64,000 nucleotides of DNA from Anaerolineales bacterium UBA2395 (GCA_002343775.1 DDSH01000012.1:186001-250000); one strand, 5' to 3'; positions 1 through 9,964 are shown, counted from the first letter of the stretch. Translations and numbers: made by a program. The notes: generated by a model from the sequence alone, not told the origin.

Positions 1-2
1 TC

Positions 3-1931
3 CAGGATGAGATCGCGGGCGAGGCGGTGCTTGGCTTCGACGAGCGCGGACGCAACACACAGATCATCTCGCTTTCGGACCCCGGCTTCGACTCGGTTTT
101 CTCCGGCAACACCACCGACATCTGTCCCGTCGGCGCATTGACCACGGCAGATTTCCGCTTTGGTGCGCGCCCGTGGGAACTGAAAAGCCAGGCATCCATT
201 TGTACGCAGTGCCCGGTGGGCTGCAATACCACGCTTAACACCCGCCGCGAAGCCAAGGCGGGCGGCGACATTGTTGTCAAGCGCGTCATGCCGCGCCAGA
301 ACGAGGAAGTCAACGAGATCTGGCTGTGCGACAAGGGACGCTTTGCCTATCACTATGCGGAGAGCAAAAAACGCCTGACCAAGCCGCTGGTGCGCAAGGA
401 TGAAAAGCTTGCGCGCGCTTCATGGGATGCCGCGACCAAACTCGCTGCCGAAAAGTTCAATGCAAACAAAAAGGATTTCGTAGTGCTGGCTTCGGGCCGG
501 CTTGCGAATGAAGACCTGTTCAATCTCAAGTCGCTGGCAGATACGGCAGGCGGCAAAGCCATTCTGTATTCCGATATGACCGGCGGTGATTTCACCCGTT
601 TGGTCGGCGTTGGCGCGGGTACGAACATCGGTACGATGGGCGCGGGCGATGTCATTTTGGTGGTCGCCTCTGATCTGTATGAAGAAGCGCCGATCTGGTG
701 GCTGCGCGTCAAACAAGCCGCAGACCGCGGCGCGACCCTGATCGTTGCCAACCCGCGTGGGACGAAACTCGACCGCTTTGCCAAGTACACCATCCGCTAT
801 GCATACGGCGATGAGATCAAAACCGTCCACGACTTTGAGAAGAAGAGCAAGATCTCGGACGAATTCGCCAAGGCGAAGAACGCCATCATTTTCTTTGGCA
901 GCGAAGGTCTGGGCATGAACGGCACATCTGCACTGGCTTCGGCATGTGCGAACCTGTTGAAAGATTCCGAACATGTGGGTCGCCCCAACAATGGTCTGAT
1001 CGGCGTCTGGCAGCGTGCCAACGACCAGGGCGCATTCGAGATCGGATTTGAACCCGAAGAGGATCTGGCGAAGGCGCTCAAGGGCAAGGCGGTTTATATC
1101 GTCGGTGCTGACCCGGTGGGCGATGACCCGAATCTGGCGAAGGCGCTGAACGGCGCAAAGTTCGTGGCGGTGCAGGACATCCTCGAGACCGCAACCACTG
1201 ATATTGCGGATGTGGTCTTCCCGGCACAGGCATTTACTGAGCGCGAAGGGACAATGGTCTCCGGCGAACGACGTGTGCAGCGCTTCTATGCGGCGGTGCC
1301 GCCGAAGGGCGACAGCAAGCCGGATTTTGTGATCACATCGATGGTCGCTAAGCAGATGGGAGTCATCCTCGAGGGGTCGTCTCCTTCGGTGGTGTTCGAT
1401 ATCATGTCGCATTCCATCGATGCGTTCAACGAATTGACGTATGAAAAACTCGCCGAGGTGCATGGTCAGTGGCCCATTGTCGGTCGCGGTGACCTGTATT
1501 ATGGCGGTACGACTTATGAAAACACGCACGGGTTGGGCGTTCAGCTCTTCCCGGTGGCTCAGGCTGGGGGAGCGGTTAAACTCTCCAAGGTCCGGAAGGA
1601 AGCGGCTCTTCGTCCCAAGGAAAAGGAATTGCTGGCGGTCCCGGTCAACAAGCTGTATGACCTCGGTGTGACGGTTGCTTCTGCGGATCTACTCGAAGGG
1701 CGCATCGGTGAGACGCGCATCCACCTACATTCGGAGACGGCGAAGAAACTCGGCGTGGAAGCCGGCAATGGGGTCAGGATCAGCTTCGACGGTGTGAATG
1801 GGGAAGCCGTGGTGATGATCGACGATAGCATCTCGACGGGTGTGGTGCTGGTGCCGCGCAGCATGGGCATTGCCATTCACGAACCTGTTCTGGCGCGTGT
1901 TGTAAGCCGTGGCGAAGGGAAGGTGAAGTAA
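3..1931 (+). CDS. nuoG: NADH-quinone oxidoreductase subunit G (5' partial)
   Basis: This is the catalytic-arm iron-sulfur subunit of respiratory complex I, passing electrons from NADH/FMN towards quinone. The frame is open from base 3, so the start and the N-terminal ferredoxin domain lie outside the window; 642 codons remain. Near the new N-terminus TDICPVGALT carries the last Cys of a cluster-binding set, followed by CTQCPVGCNT and a later WLCDKGR, the four-Cys pattern of the molybdopterin-oxidoreductase-like domain. The middle is a long molybdopterin-fold region without obvious active-site use, as is usual in NuoG. It ends 2 nt before nuoH, so it is part of the same operon. Confidence 0.93.
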   Translation, partial: QDEIAGEAVLGFDERGRNTQIISLSDPGFDSVFSGNTTDICPVGALTTADFRFGARPWELKSQASICTQCPVGCNTTLNTRREAKAGGDIVVKRVMPRQNEEVNEIWLCDKGRFAYHYAESKKRLTKPLVRKDEKLARASWDAATKLAAEKFNANKKDFVVLASGRLANEDLFNLKSLADTAGGKAILYSDMTGGDFTRLVGVGAGTNIGTMGAGDVILVVASDLYEEAPIWWLRVKQAADRGATLIVANPRGTKLDRFAKYTIRYAYGDEIKTVHDFEKKSKISDEFAKAKNAIIFFGSEGLGMNGTSALASACANLLKDSEHVGRPNNGLIGVWQRANDQGAFEIGFEPEEDLAKALKGKAVYIVGADPVGDDPNLAKALNGAKFVAVQDILETATTDIADVVFPAQAFTEREGTMVSGERRVQRFYAAVPPKGDSKPDFVITSMVAKQMGVILEGSSPSVVFDIMSHSIDAFNELTYEKLAEVHGQWPIVGRGDLYYGGTTYENTHGLGVQLFPVAQAGGAVKLSKVRKEAALRPKEKELLAVPVNKLYDLGVTVASADLLEGRIGETRIHLHSETAKKLGVEAGNGVRISFDGVNGEAVVMIDDSISTGVVLVPRSMGIAIHEPVLARVVSRGEGKVK

Positions 1932-1933
1932 TT

Positions 1934-3106
1934 ATGGATTGGACAATCTGGCTTGAGTGGATTTTGAAGGGGCTGGTCTTGTGCCTGATCCTGCTGACCG
2001 GCTTTGCCTATTTGACGTTGTACGAACGCCGTGCGCTGGCTCGCATTCAGGTGCGTGTGGGTCCGAATCGCGCCGGTCCGCAGGGACTTTTGCAGCCGAT
2101 CGCGGACGCGGTCAAGCTTATCTTTAAAGAAGAGTTGACTCCGGGAAAGGTCTATAAGACGGTCTTTTTCCTCGCGCCGGTGCTGACCGTGGTGCCTTCG
2201 CTGATCATTGCGGCGGTGGTTCCGCTCGGTTCTTCGTTTACCCTGTTCGGGCGTGAGATCACGCTGTATGTTGCCGACTTGAACGTTGGCGTTCTGTATT
2301 TGACCTCGATCGCGTCCATTGCGGTGTACGGTATTGTGCTGGCGGGTTGGTCGAGCAATAACAAGTATGCGATGTTGGGCGGCATCCGCTCTTCGGCGCA
2401 GATGATCTCGTATGAGCTCTCGCTTGGTCTGTGTTTTGTGATCGCCATCCTGCTTGGCGATTCGATGAATTTGAACGAGATCGTGGCGGCACAGGAAGAG
2501 GTGTGGTTCGTTCTGGTTCAGCCTGCTGGTGCGCTGGTCTTCCTGATCGTGACGCTGGCGGAAGTGAACCGCGCTCCGTTCGACATGCCCGAAGCAGAGC
2601 AGGAATTGACCGCCGGGTATCACTCGGAATATTCGGGCATGAAGTTCGCGTTGTTCTTCATGGCGGAATACCAGAAGATGATCGTCATCTCGATGATCGC
2701 GGCGACGTTGTTCTTTGGCGGTTACCGTGAGTTCTGGTTCCTGAAGGATACTTTCTTTAGCGTGGATGCGGTCTGGAAGATCGGGTCCTTCCAAACCCAA
2801 GCCTGGTTCCTTGGTCCCATTTACCTATTGTTGAAAGTCGTTGTGCTGCTGTTCTTTATGATCTGGATCCGCGCCACCTGGCCCCGCATCCGCTATGACC
2901 GCCTGATGGCGTTCGGTTGGAAAGTGCTGTTGCCCTTGTCGCTAGTGCTGGCTTTTATCACGGCGACGGGCATCCTGCTGGCTCAGGAATTGAACAACCC
3001 CATGATCTACAGCATCGGCATTCCGGTGGTGTCTTCTCTGGTTGCCCTGCTGACGGTTGTGTTAATTTATCGTGAATTGAGGAGAAAATCTCATGGGCGT
3101 TTTTGA
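1934..3106 (+). CDS. nuoH: NADH-quinone oxidoreductase subunit H
   Basis: Membrane subunit of complex I that forms much of the quinone-binding channel. The 390-residue product has about eight hydrophobic helices and the family signatures YERRALARIQVRVGPNRAG (about residues 30-48) and NRAPFDMPEAEQELTAGYHSEYSG (about 212-235), whose acidic residues line the quinone and proton path. Length is slightly above the usual 320-350. It starts 2 nt after nuoG stops and overlaps nuoI by 14 nt, consistent with translational coupling. Confidence 0.97.
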   Translation: MDWTIWLEWILKGLVLCLILLTGFAYLTLYERRALARIQVRVGPNRAGPQGLLQPIADAVKLIFKEELTPGKVYKTVFFLAPVLTVVPSLIIAAVVPLGSSFTLFGREITLYVADLNVGVLYLTSIASIAVYGIVLAGWSSNNKYAMLGGIRSSAQMISYELSLGLCFVIAILLGDSMNLNEIVAAQEEVWFVLVQPAGALVFLIVTLAEVNRAPFDMPEAEQELTAGYHSEYSGMKFALFFMAEYQKMIVISMIAATLFFGGYREFWFLKDTFFSVDAVWKIGSFQTQAWFLGPIYLLLKVVVLLFFMIWIRATWPRIRYDRLMAFGWKVLLPLSLVLAFITATGILLAQELNNPMIYSIGIPVVSSLVALLTVVLIYRELRRKSHGRF

Positions 3107-3614
3107 TCCCATCATTGAGCTTTCGAAGGGGCTTGGTGAAACGCTTCGCTCTTTTCTGGTGGAGAAGACCGTCACGGTTCAGTATCCCGAAGAGAAGCGT
3201 CCCGTTCACCCGCGCTTCCGTGGACGTCACGTTTTGAAGCGTTATGAGAACGGTCTGGAGAAATGCATTGGCTGTTCGTTGTGCGCTGCCGCCTGTCCTG
3301 CCGACGCGATCTTCGTGGAAGCCTCTGAGAATACGGATGAAAAGCGCTTCTCCCCCGGGGAACGCTACGCCTCCACCTACGAGATTAACATGCTGCGCTG
3401 CATCTACTGCGGCTTTTGCGAAGATGCCTGCCCCACTGAGGCGATCGTGCTGGGTGATAACTACGAACTGTCCTTCTATGACCGCCGCGAAGCGATCTAT
3501 GGCAAGGAAATGCTGCTTGAGCCCGTCCCCTCCGAACAGATGTTGACCCCGCGCAAGGTGGAAGCGGGCGTGTACACACGCTCCGTGCCGGAGATGAAAG
3601 ACCCTACCGATTGA
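3093..3614 (+). CDS. nuoI: NADH-quinone oxidoreductase subunit I
   Basis: Peripheral subunit of complex I carrying two [4Fe-4S] clusters (N6a and N6b in the family) that link NuoG to the quinone site. Two ferredoxin motifs are visible: CIGCSLCAAACP at about residues 57-68 and CIYCGFCEDACP at about 104-115. The N-terminus is the expected amphipathic membrane-contact stretch. The start lies inside the end of nuoH with GGAGAA just upstream. The gene is 173 codons, normal for bacterial NuoI. Confidence 0.97.
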   Translation: MGVFDPIIELSKGLGETLRSFLVEKTVTVQYPEEKRPVHPRFRGRHVLKRYENGLEKCIGCSLCAAACPADAIFVEASENTDEKRFSPGERYASTYEINMLRCIYCGFCEDACPTEAIVLGDNYELSFYDRREAIYGKEMLLEPVPSEQMLTPRKVEAGVYTRSVPEMKDPTD

Positions 3615-3615
3615 C

Positions 3616-3651
3616 GATTTACGAACCAATCGAAAATCTGAAATCGTAAAT
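3616..3651. repeat. Short inverted repeat between nuoI and nuoJ
   Basis: ATTTACGA at 3617-3624 is matched by its complement TCGTAAAT at 3644-3651. It fills almost the whole 45-nt nuoI-nuoJ spacer, starting right after the nuoI stop. There is no T-tract, so it is not a standard terminator. Similar low-complexity inverted repeats fill the K/L, L/M and M/N spacers. Confidence 0.6.
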
Positions 3652-3659
3652 GGAGTGCC

Positions 3660-4180
<521 letters not shown>

Positions 4181-4181
<1 letters not shown>

Positions 4182-4483
4182 TGGTCCCGGTTGATTATTA
4201 CATTGCCTTATCTGCGATCTTGTTCACCATTGGCACGTTGGGCGTGCTTTCACGCCGCAACCCGCTGATCATCTTCATGTCCATCGAGTTGATGCTCAAC
4301 GCGGCAAACCTCGCCTTCGTGGCGTTTGCCAGCGTCTATCAAACCTTCAGCGGGCAGATCTTCGTCTTCTTCGTCATCGCCGTGGCTGCCGCTGAGGTGG
4401 CTGTCGGTCTCGCGCTGATCGTGGAGATCTTCAAAACCCGTAAGAACATCAACATCGACGAGATGAATTCTCTAAAAGGATAA
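4181..4483 (+). CDS. nuoK: NADH-quinone oxidoreductase subunit K
   Basis: Antiporter-like small membrane subunit of complex I, 100 residues, three transmembrane helices, with the conserved Glu in MSIELMLNAANLAF (about residue 35) and a second Glu in AAAEVAVGLALIV (about residue 70), both needed for proton pumping in characterised homologues. The ATG at 4181 is chosen over the longer upstream frame because it gives the family length, sits after AAAGGAGGGAAATA, and couples to the nuoJ stop. Confidence 0.96.
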
Positions 4484-4520
4484 TTCGATATTCGATACTC
4501 GATGATCGGGTAGCGAATTA
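4481..4520. repeat. Short inverted repeat between nuoK and nuoL
   Basis: TAATTCG (4481-4487) is matched by CGAATTA (4514-4520), with ATTCGATA-like internal repetition. The first arm contains the nuoK stop codon. No T-tract follows. It resembles the other nuo spacer repeats in placement and AT-rich style. Confidence 0.55.
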
Positions 4521-4531
4521 CGGAGAATGCT

Positions 4532-6688
4532 ATGCACTTAAGTGAAACAGTGAACACAGGATTTTATTTCCTAGCCCCGTGGCTGGTGCTTGCACCGGTG
4601 ATCGGTTTGCTCATCAACGCCATTTTTGGAAAGAATTTTTCCGAAAGGGCGGTCGGCACGGTGGCGAGCCTGGCATCCGGCGCGGCGTTCGTCGTCTCTG
4701 CCCTGCTGGCGTATTCGGTGGCGATCAACCACGGACATGCCGTCAGCGTGCCCTTCGCCGAATGGATTCACATTGGCGATCTGCGGCTCGACTGGACCTT
4801 CCGCGTCGACTCGCTTTCCACCACGATGATGCTGGTCGTTTCAGGGGTTGGGACTCTCATCCACATCTATGCCATCGGTTACATGCACGAGGATGTGCGC
4901 TTCAAGCATGAAGAGGGACGCTTCACCCGCTTCTTCATTTTCTTGAACCTTTTCATCGCTGCGATGATGATCCTCGTCTCGGGCGACTCCTACCTAATGC
5001 TCTTCGTCGGCTGGGAAGGCGTGGGACTTAGCTCCTTCCTGCTGATTGGCTTTTGGTATGAAATGGATACGCTTGCCCGTCCCTCCTGGGCGAATTCCAA
5101 CGCTGCGAAGAAAGCCTTCATCACCAACCGCGTGGGTGACTTCGGCTTCCTCATGGCGGGCTTCCTGATGTTCTGGCATCTTGGCTCGTTCCAGTTCGAT
5201 GAGGTCTTTGCAGTTGCTCCGGCGATCGCACATGACTCTCCGTGGGTCATCGTTGCCATCACACTCTTCATGCTCGTCGGCGTGGCAGGTAAATCTGCGC
5301 AGATTCCGCTCTACATCTGGCTGCCGGATGCGATGGCGGGTCCCACACCGGTCTCCGCCCTCATCCATGCGGCGACGATGGTGACCGCGGGCGTGTATCT
5401 TGTTACCCGTTCGGCTCCGTTGTACTCGCTCGTTCCTGAGGCGCAATACATCGTGGCGATGGTTGGCGCAGGGACGGCGCTCTTCGCCGCGACGATCGCA
5501 GTTGGTCAATATGACATCAAGAAGGTCCTCGCGTACTCCACCATTTCCCAGCTTGGCTTCATGGTTGCTGCGGTGGGCATGGGCGCGTATGTGGCGGGAA
5601 TGTTCCACCTGATTACACACGCCTTCTTCAAGGCTTTGCTGTTCCTCTCTGCCGGTTCGGTCATCCTCGGTTTGGAACGTGGACATCATGCCCATGCGCA
5701 TCATGCCCATCATGACGAGAAACCGAAGGGCAAGCATAAGAAGGACGAACACGGACAACATGGCGGTCACGATGACCACGGTGAAGTCTTCGACCCCGGC
5801 GATATGCGCAACATGGGTGGACTTCGCAAGACCATGCCCGTGACCTTTTGGCTGTACATGATCGGTACGCTCGCGCTGGCGGGGATCTTCCCGTTTGCGG
5901 GCTTCTGGTCGAAGGATGAAATTCTGCTTGATGCAAAACTGCATTTCACCAGTGTTTACTGGCAGTTGAGCATTGCCGCTTTCTTCACCGCTTTTTATAT
6001 GGGCAGGCAGGTTTGGATGGTCTTCTTTGGCGAAGCGCGCACCGATGCGGCGAAACACGCAGAAGAAAGCCCAAAGGTGATGACCGTGCCGCTTATGGTG
6101 CTGGCAGCTTTGAGCGTAGCCGGAGGCGCGTTGAACCTTCCGTTCAAAGGCTTCCATCAGCTCGGTCACTGGCTGGAGTACACGCTTGGAAAAGTCGAAT
6201 TCCCGCCTTTTGATTTGGGCGTGGCTTTGATTTCAACCGGGTTGGCTTTGTCCGCCATTCTGATCTCCTGGTTGCTTTACGGACGCAACCCGCTCAAGGA
6301 GGGTCAGATCGACCCGCTCAAGAAGCCGCTTGGGTTTGTGTTCACCGGCATGGAAAACAAATGGTTCGTGGACGAAGGCTATGGTGTGCTCATCCTGACC
6401 CCGTTCAAGAAGGCTTCGCAATTCCTTGCGGATGTGATCGACTGGCGCTTCTGGCACGACTTCGTGCATGATACTGTTATTGCAGGGACGTACAACTGGC
6501 TCAGCGATGTGGTGCTCAGCCGCTATGCTGACCAGAAGGGTATCGATACCTTCTTCAACAGCTGGGGCGATTTCACGAAGTGGCTTTCCGGCAATGTCCG
6601 CAGAATCCAAAACGGATTTGTCCGCTCGTACGCGCTCTCTGTGTTATTGGGCGTGGTGCTGATCCTGGGTTATCTCATCTTTAAATAG
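4532..6688 (+). CDS. nuoL: NADH-quinone oxidoreductase subunit L
   Basis: Largest antiporter-like proton-pumping subunit of complex I, 718 residues, with many transmembrane helices and a long C-terminal lateral helix region. Family motifs are clear: YAIGYMHED, FVGWEGVGLSSFLLIGFW, and KSAQIPLYIWLPDAMAGPTPVSALIHAATMV. An unusual His/Lys/Asp-rich hydrophilic insert of about 45 residues (encoded at 5680-5800) sits after the SAGSVILG helix, where many NuoL proteins have only a short loop. ATG 4532 follows TACGGAGAATGCT. Confidence 0.96.
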   Translation: MHLSETVNTGFYFLAPWLVLAPVIGLLINAIFGKNFSERAVGTVASLASGAAFVVSALLAYSVAINHGHAVSVPFAEWIHIGDLRLDWTFRVDSLSTTMMLVVSGVGTLIHIYAIGYMHEDVRFKHEEGRFTRFFIFLNLFIAAMMILVSGDSYLMLFVGWEGVGLSSFLLIGFWYEMDTLARPSWANSNAAKKAFITNRVGDFGFLMAGFLMFWHLGSFQFDEVFAVAPAIAHDSPWVIVAITLFMLVGVAGKSAQIPLYIWLPDAMAGPTPVSALIHAATMVTAGVYLVTRSAPLYSLVPEAQYIVAMVGAGTALFAATIAVGQYDIKKVLAYSTISQLGFMVAAVGMGAYVAGMFHLITHAFFKALLFLSAGSVILGLERGHHAHAHHAHHDEKPKGKHKKDEHGQHGGHDDHGEVFDPGDMRNMGGLRKTMPVTFWLYMIGTLALAGIFPFAGFWSKDEILLDAKLHFTSVYWQLSIAAFFTAFYMGRQVWMVFFGEARTDAAKHAEESPKVMTVPLMVLAALSVAGGALNLPFKGFHQLGHWLEYTLGKVEFPPFDLGVALISTGLALSAILISWLLYGRNPLKEGQIDPLKKPLGFVFTGMENKWFVDEGYGVLILTPFKKASQFLADVIDWRFWHDFVHDTVIAGTYNWLSDVVLSRYADQKGIDTFFNSWGDFTKWLSGNVRRIQNGFVRSYALSVLLGVVLILGYLIFK

Positions 6689-6759
6689 TTGAAAGTTGCA
6701 GGTTACAGGTTTAAGGTTTCAAACCTTCAACTTGCAACCTTCAACCTGTAACCTTCAAC
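6688..6759. repeat. Inverted repeat of CTTCAAC/GTTGAAG units
   Basis: The nuoL-nuoM spacer holds GTTGAAAGTTGCAGGTTACAGG followed by a near-complementary arm built of AACCTTCAAC, CTTGCAACC and CAACCTGTAACC units, making a long imperfect hairpin. It starts on the last base of the nuoL stop. The same ACCTTCAACCTT units recur at 47517-47553, 49375-49410 and 58196-58225, so this belongs to a dispersed family. Confidence 0.75.
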
Positions 6760-6782
6760 GATCTCTCATTCGAGGATAGAAC

Positions 6783-8300
6783 ATGGAATTTCTTTTGCAA
6801 CCTCTTACACTCCTGACCTTTCTTCCACTGGTAGGTGTGCTCGTGCTGTTGTTCGTGAACGCCGAGCAGAAGACCGCCATCCGCTGGATCGCCATGGTCA
6901 CATCACTGGTAACGTTTGTTGCTTCGTTGTGGGTGCTTTCGATGTTTGAAACGTCGAACCCTGACCTGCAATTGGAAGCCAAGTACGCATGGATCCACGT
7001 TGCGGGCTGGAACATCTACTACTATCTTGCTGTGGATGGTCTAAGCATTTTGCTCGTCATGCTGACTGCCTTCCTCACCCCGATCTCCATCCTCTCCACG
7101 TGGAAGGCTGTTGAAGACCGCGTCAAGGATTTCATGATCTTCTTCCTCCTATTGGAAGTGGGCATGATGGGTGTCTTCCTTGCGCAGGATCTGTTCCTGT
7201 TCTACATCTTCTGGGAATTCACCCTGGTGCCGATGTACTTCCTCATCGGAATCTGGGGTGGACCGCGCCGCGTCTATGCCGCTGTCAAATTCTTCCTCTA
7301 TACGATGGCGGGATCCATCCTGATGCTGTTGGCGATCATCTATCTCGGCATTCAGGCGCAGAACACGTTCAACGTGCCGGACCTGCTCGTCCGCCTGCCT
7401 GACCTGTACGCGACCGGAAGAATACCCGCCGACGTGCAGATGCTGCTCTTCATCGCTTTCACCGCTGCCTTCGCCATTAAGGTCCCGATGTGGCCCCTGC
7501 ACTCGTGGCTGCCCGATGCGCACGTCGAAGCGCCGACCGCCGGTTCCGTCATCCTTGCTGGTGTTTTGCTGAAGATGGGTACCTACGGCTTCCTGCGCTT
7601 CAACATCCAACTCTTCCCGGACGCCACCGTTCAAGCCGCTCCTTGGATCGCGCTTCTCGCCACCATTGGCATCATCTATGGTGCAATGGTTTCCTACGCC
7701 CAATCTGATGTGAAGAAACTGGTCGCTTACTCCTCGGTGAGTCACCTTGGCTTCGTAATGCTCGGTCTCTTTGCGCTCAACGCCGAAGGCGTAGCGGGAG
7801 CAATTTTGCAGATGGTCAACCACGGTCTCAGCACGGGCGCGTTGTTCCTCCTCATCGGTATGATCTATGAACAAACCCACACCCGCGAAATTAAAGTCTA
7901 CGGCGGTTTGTGGAAGATCACCCCGATCTTCGGCACCATCATGCTCATCGCCTCGCTCTCCTCGATGGGTCTGCCCGGTCTCAACGGCTTTGTGGGTGAG
8001 TTCACCATCCTGCTCGGCGCGTTTGGCTCAAAAGCCATCGGCAGCCCCTGGTATGCCGGTCTTTCCGCCCTCGGTGTCATCATGGCGGCGGTCTACATCC
8101 TTTACATGTTCCAAAAGGTCTTCCTTGGACCTGCCGGCGAGATTACTCATCACCATGAACTCAAAGACCTCAACTGGCGCGAGATCCTCACGGTTCTGCC
8201 ACTGGTCGTCTTCATGTTCTGGATCGGTCTGTATCCCAAGCCGTTCTTCGACATCCTCGCCCCTGCGGTTGAGAAGTTGCTGTCGGCTTTGCCGTTATAA
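6783..8300 (+). CDS. nuoM: NADH-quinone oxidoreductase subunit M
   Basis: Antiporter-like membrane subunit of complex I, 505 residues, about 14 transmembrane helices. Diagnostic stretches include FYIFWEFTLVPMYFLIGIWGG with the conserved Glu, KVPMWPLHSWLPDAHVEAPTAGSVILAGVLLKMGTYG with the key Lys and Glu, and YSSVSHLGFVMLG. The start follows GAGGATAGAAC. Spacers on both sides are occupied by inverted repeats. Confidence 0.97.
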   Translation: MEFLLQPLTLLTFLPLVGVLVLLFVNAEQKTAIRWIAMVTSLVTFVASLWVLSMFETSNPDLQLEAKYAWIHVAGWNIYYYLAVDGLSILLVMLTAFLTPISILSTWKAVEDRVKDFMIFFLLLEVGMMGVFLAQDLFLFYIFWEFTLVPMYFLIGIWGGPRRVYAAVKFFLYTMAGSILMLLAIIYLGIQAQNTFNVPDLLVRLPDLYATGRIPADVQMLLFIAFTAAFAIKVPMWPLHSWLPDAHVEAPTAGSVILAGVLLKMGTYGFLRFNIQLFPDATVQAAPWIALLATIGIIYGAMVSYAQSDVKKLVAYSSVSHLGFVMLGLFALNAEGVAGAILQMVNHGLSTGALFLLIGMIYEQTHTREIKVYGGLWKITPIFGTIMLIASLSSMGLPGLNGFVGEFTILLGAFGSKAIGSPWYAGLSALGVIMAAVYILYMFQKVFLGPAGEITHHHELKDLNWREILTVLPLVVFMFWIGLYPKPFFDILAPAVEKLLSALPL

Positions 8301-8306
8301 AAATAA

Positions 8307-8370
8307 ATTACCAATTACTAATTCCTGCCTGCTGACATCGGTAAGCTGGAAATTGGTAACTGGTGATTGG
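8307..8370. repeat. Inverted repeat between nuoM and nuoN
   Basis: TTACCAATT (8308-8316) is matched by AATTGGTAA (8351-8359), with further pairing of AATTCC and GGAA inside. The right end runs into GGTGATTGGAG, which supplies the nuoN ribosome binding site. A similar ACTGGTAACTG/CTGGTTACT element occurs at the thiN 3' end (47800-47830). Confidence 0.65.
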
Positions 8371-8377
8371 AGCGTTC

Positions 8378-9829
8378 ATGGCGCCACCTGTCAACTATAC
8401 TGATCTTTACACCATCCTTCCGTACATCATTCTCACTGTATGGGCGTGTCTGCTTTTGCTTGTGGATGCGTTCCTGATCCCAAAAAGCAGCAAGGGCATC
8501 ACGGCATTTCTTGCAGCATTGGGTCTGGCGATATCACTTGGATACTCCGTTACTCAGGTGGGTATTCAGAGTACGGGCTTTGCTGGCATGGTCACTCTCG
8601 ATGGTTTCTCCACTTTTGCCAACATCCTCCTGCTCGCCAGCGGGTTGTTCGGCGTTGCCCTTGCCTATGGCTACACCAAACGCATGGGCATCGAACGCGG
8701 TGAATACTATACCCTGATGCTATTCAGCGTGACCGGCATGATGCTCATGGCGCAAGCCAGCGACCTCATCATCGTCTTCCTCGCGCTCGAACTGCTTTCC
8801 ATTCCGCTCTACGTCCTCTCCGCCCTTGCTCGCAAACTGGATTCGGAGGAATCCGGCGTGAAATACTTCCTGCTTGGCGCTTTCGCCAGCGGATTCGTCG
8901 TCTACGGAACGGCTCTGATCTTCGGCGCGACGGGGTCCACACATTTGATCAGCATATTCGCCCAAGCCGCTTCCGGCATGACCTCGAACCTGCTCCTGAC
9001 CATTGGGGCTGCGCTTCTGCTGGTGGGCTTCGGTTTCAAGGTTGCCGCCGTTCCCTTCCACATGTGGACGCCTGATGTCTACCAAGGCGCACCGACCTCT
9101 GTCACTGCTTTCATGGCAGCAGGCGCAAAGATCGCAGGGTTCGTGGCGTTGTTCCGCGTGTTCGCCACCGCTTTCCCCGCCATCGCTCCCGATATGACCG
9201 CCATCCTCTGGGCGATCTCTGCACTGACCATGATCATCGGCAACATCGTCGCCATCTCACAGACGAACATCAAGCGCATGCTGGCATACTCTGCCATTGC
9301 GCACGCGGGGTACATCCTCATGGCGTTTGTTCCATACGGGAATGAAGCGGTCATGCCGATTGCCATTGCCGCTGGTTTGTTCTACCTCGTGGCATATGCT
9401 GTCAGCAACTTCGGTTCCTGGGGTGTGGTCATTGCCCTCGAAAAAGCCGAAGGCAAGGGGCTCGAATTGGATGATTATGCCGGGCTGGCGAAGAAATATC
9501 CCGCCCTTGCTATCGCCATGACCATCTTCATGCTCTCGCTCATCGGCTTTCCCCCGACGCTTGGCATGGTGGGTAAGTTCTACCTCTTCCGTTCCGCCAT
9601 CGCAGGTGGATTCTCGGGTCTGGCTCTCATTGGTTTGATCACTTCGTTGATCTCGGCATACTACTACCTGCGTGTCGTCGTCAACATGTACATGAAGGAA
9701 GGCGATCCCGAAATTGAACGCGAACCCTGGCTTGGGTTTACCACTGCCGTCACCGCGATTGTAACGGTCGTCGTCAGTTTTGTCCCGCAGTTTCTCTTCC
9801 TGCTGGCGAGTACGGCAGTATTGAGGTAG
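8378..9829 (+). CDS. nuoN: NADH-quinone oxidoreductase subunit N
   Basis: Third antiporter-like subunit of complex I and last gene of the nuo operon; 483 residues with about 14 transmembrane helices. Motifs include FLALELLSIPLYVLSAL with the conserved Glu, GFGFKVAAVPFHMWTPDVYQGAPTSVTAFMA and QTNIKRMLAYSAIAHAGYILM. ATG 8378 is preferred over an in-frame GTG at 8363 because GGAG at 8369-8372 is correctly spaced for it. A strong promoter for the next transcription unit begins 6 nt after the stop. Confidence 0.96.
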   Translation: MAPPVNYTDLYTILPYIILTVWACLLLLVDAFLIPKSSKGITAFLAALGLAISLGYSVTQVGIQSTGFAGMVTLDGFSTFANILLLASGLFGVALAYGYTKRMGIERGEYYTLMLFSVTGMMLMAQASDLIIVFLALELLSIPLYVLSALARKLDSEESGVKYFLLGAFASGFVVYGTALIFGATGSTHLISIFAQAASGMTSNLLLTIGAALLLVGFGFKVAAVPFHMWTPDVYQGAPTSVTAFMAAGAKIAGFVALFRVFATAFPAIAPDMTAILWAISALTMIIGNIVAISQTNIKRMLAYSAIAHAGYILMAFVPYGNEAVMPIAIAAGLFYLVAYAVSNFGSWGVVIALEKAEGKGLELDDYAGLAKKYPALAIAMTIFMLSLIGFPPTLGMVGKFYLFRSAIAGGFSGLALIGLITSLISAYYYLRVVVNMYMKEGDPEIEREPWLGFTTAVTAIVTVVVSFVPQFLFLLASTAVLR

Positions 9830-9835
9830 TGTTTA

Positions 9836-9863
9836 TTGACAGAATGTTCCTTTGGGGTATAAT
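9836..9863 (+). promoter_or_regulatory. Consensus sigma-70-type promoter of tRNA-Lys
   Basis: A perfect -35 box TTGACA (9836-9841) and perfect -10 box TATAAT (9858-9863) are separated by 16 nt. The predicted transcription start near 9870 is 20 nt before the tRNA. This is the best promoter match in the window. Confidence 0.9.
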
Positions 9864-9889
9864 ATCGCCCGCTAGTTTAATAATTTGAT

Positions 9890-9964
9890 GGCTCCGTAGC
9901 TCAACGGCAGAGCAGTTGACTCTTAATCAATTGGTTGGGGGTTCAAATCCCTCCGGAGTCACCA
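9890..9964 (+). tRNA. tRNA-Lys (anticodon CTT)
   Basis: The sequence folds into a full cloverleaf: acceptor arms GGCTCCG and CGGAGTC pair over 7 bp with one G-T, the D arm contains AGCTCAACGGCAGAGCA, the anticodon loop is CTCTTAA with anticodon CTT, and the T arm has GGTTCAAATCC. The CCA end is encoded. It is flanked by its own promoter and an intrinsic terminator, so it is a single-gene unit. Confidence 0.96.

Noticed and set aside
4994..6169. 391-codon minus-strand open frame in nuoL
   Set aside because: It is antisense to conserved NuoL motifs and inherits its His-rich look from them.
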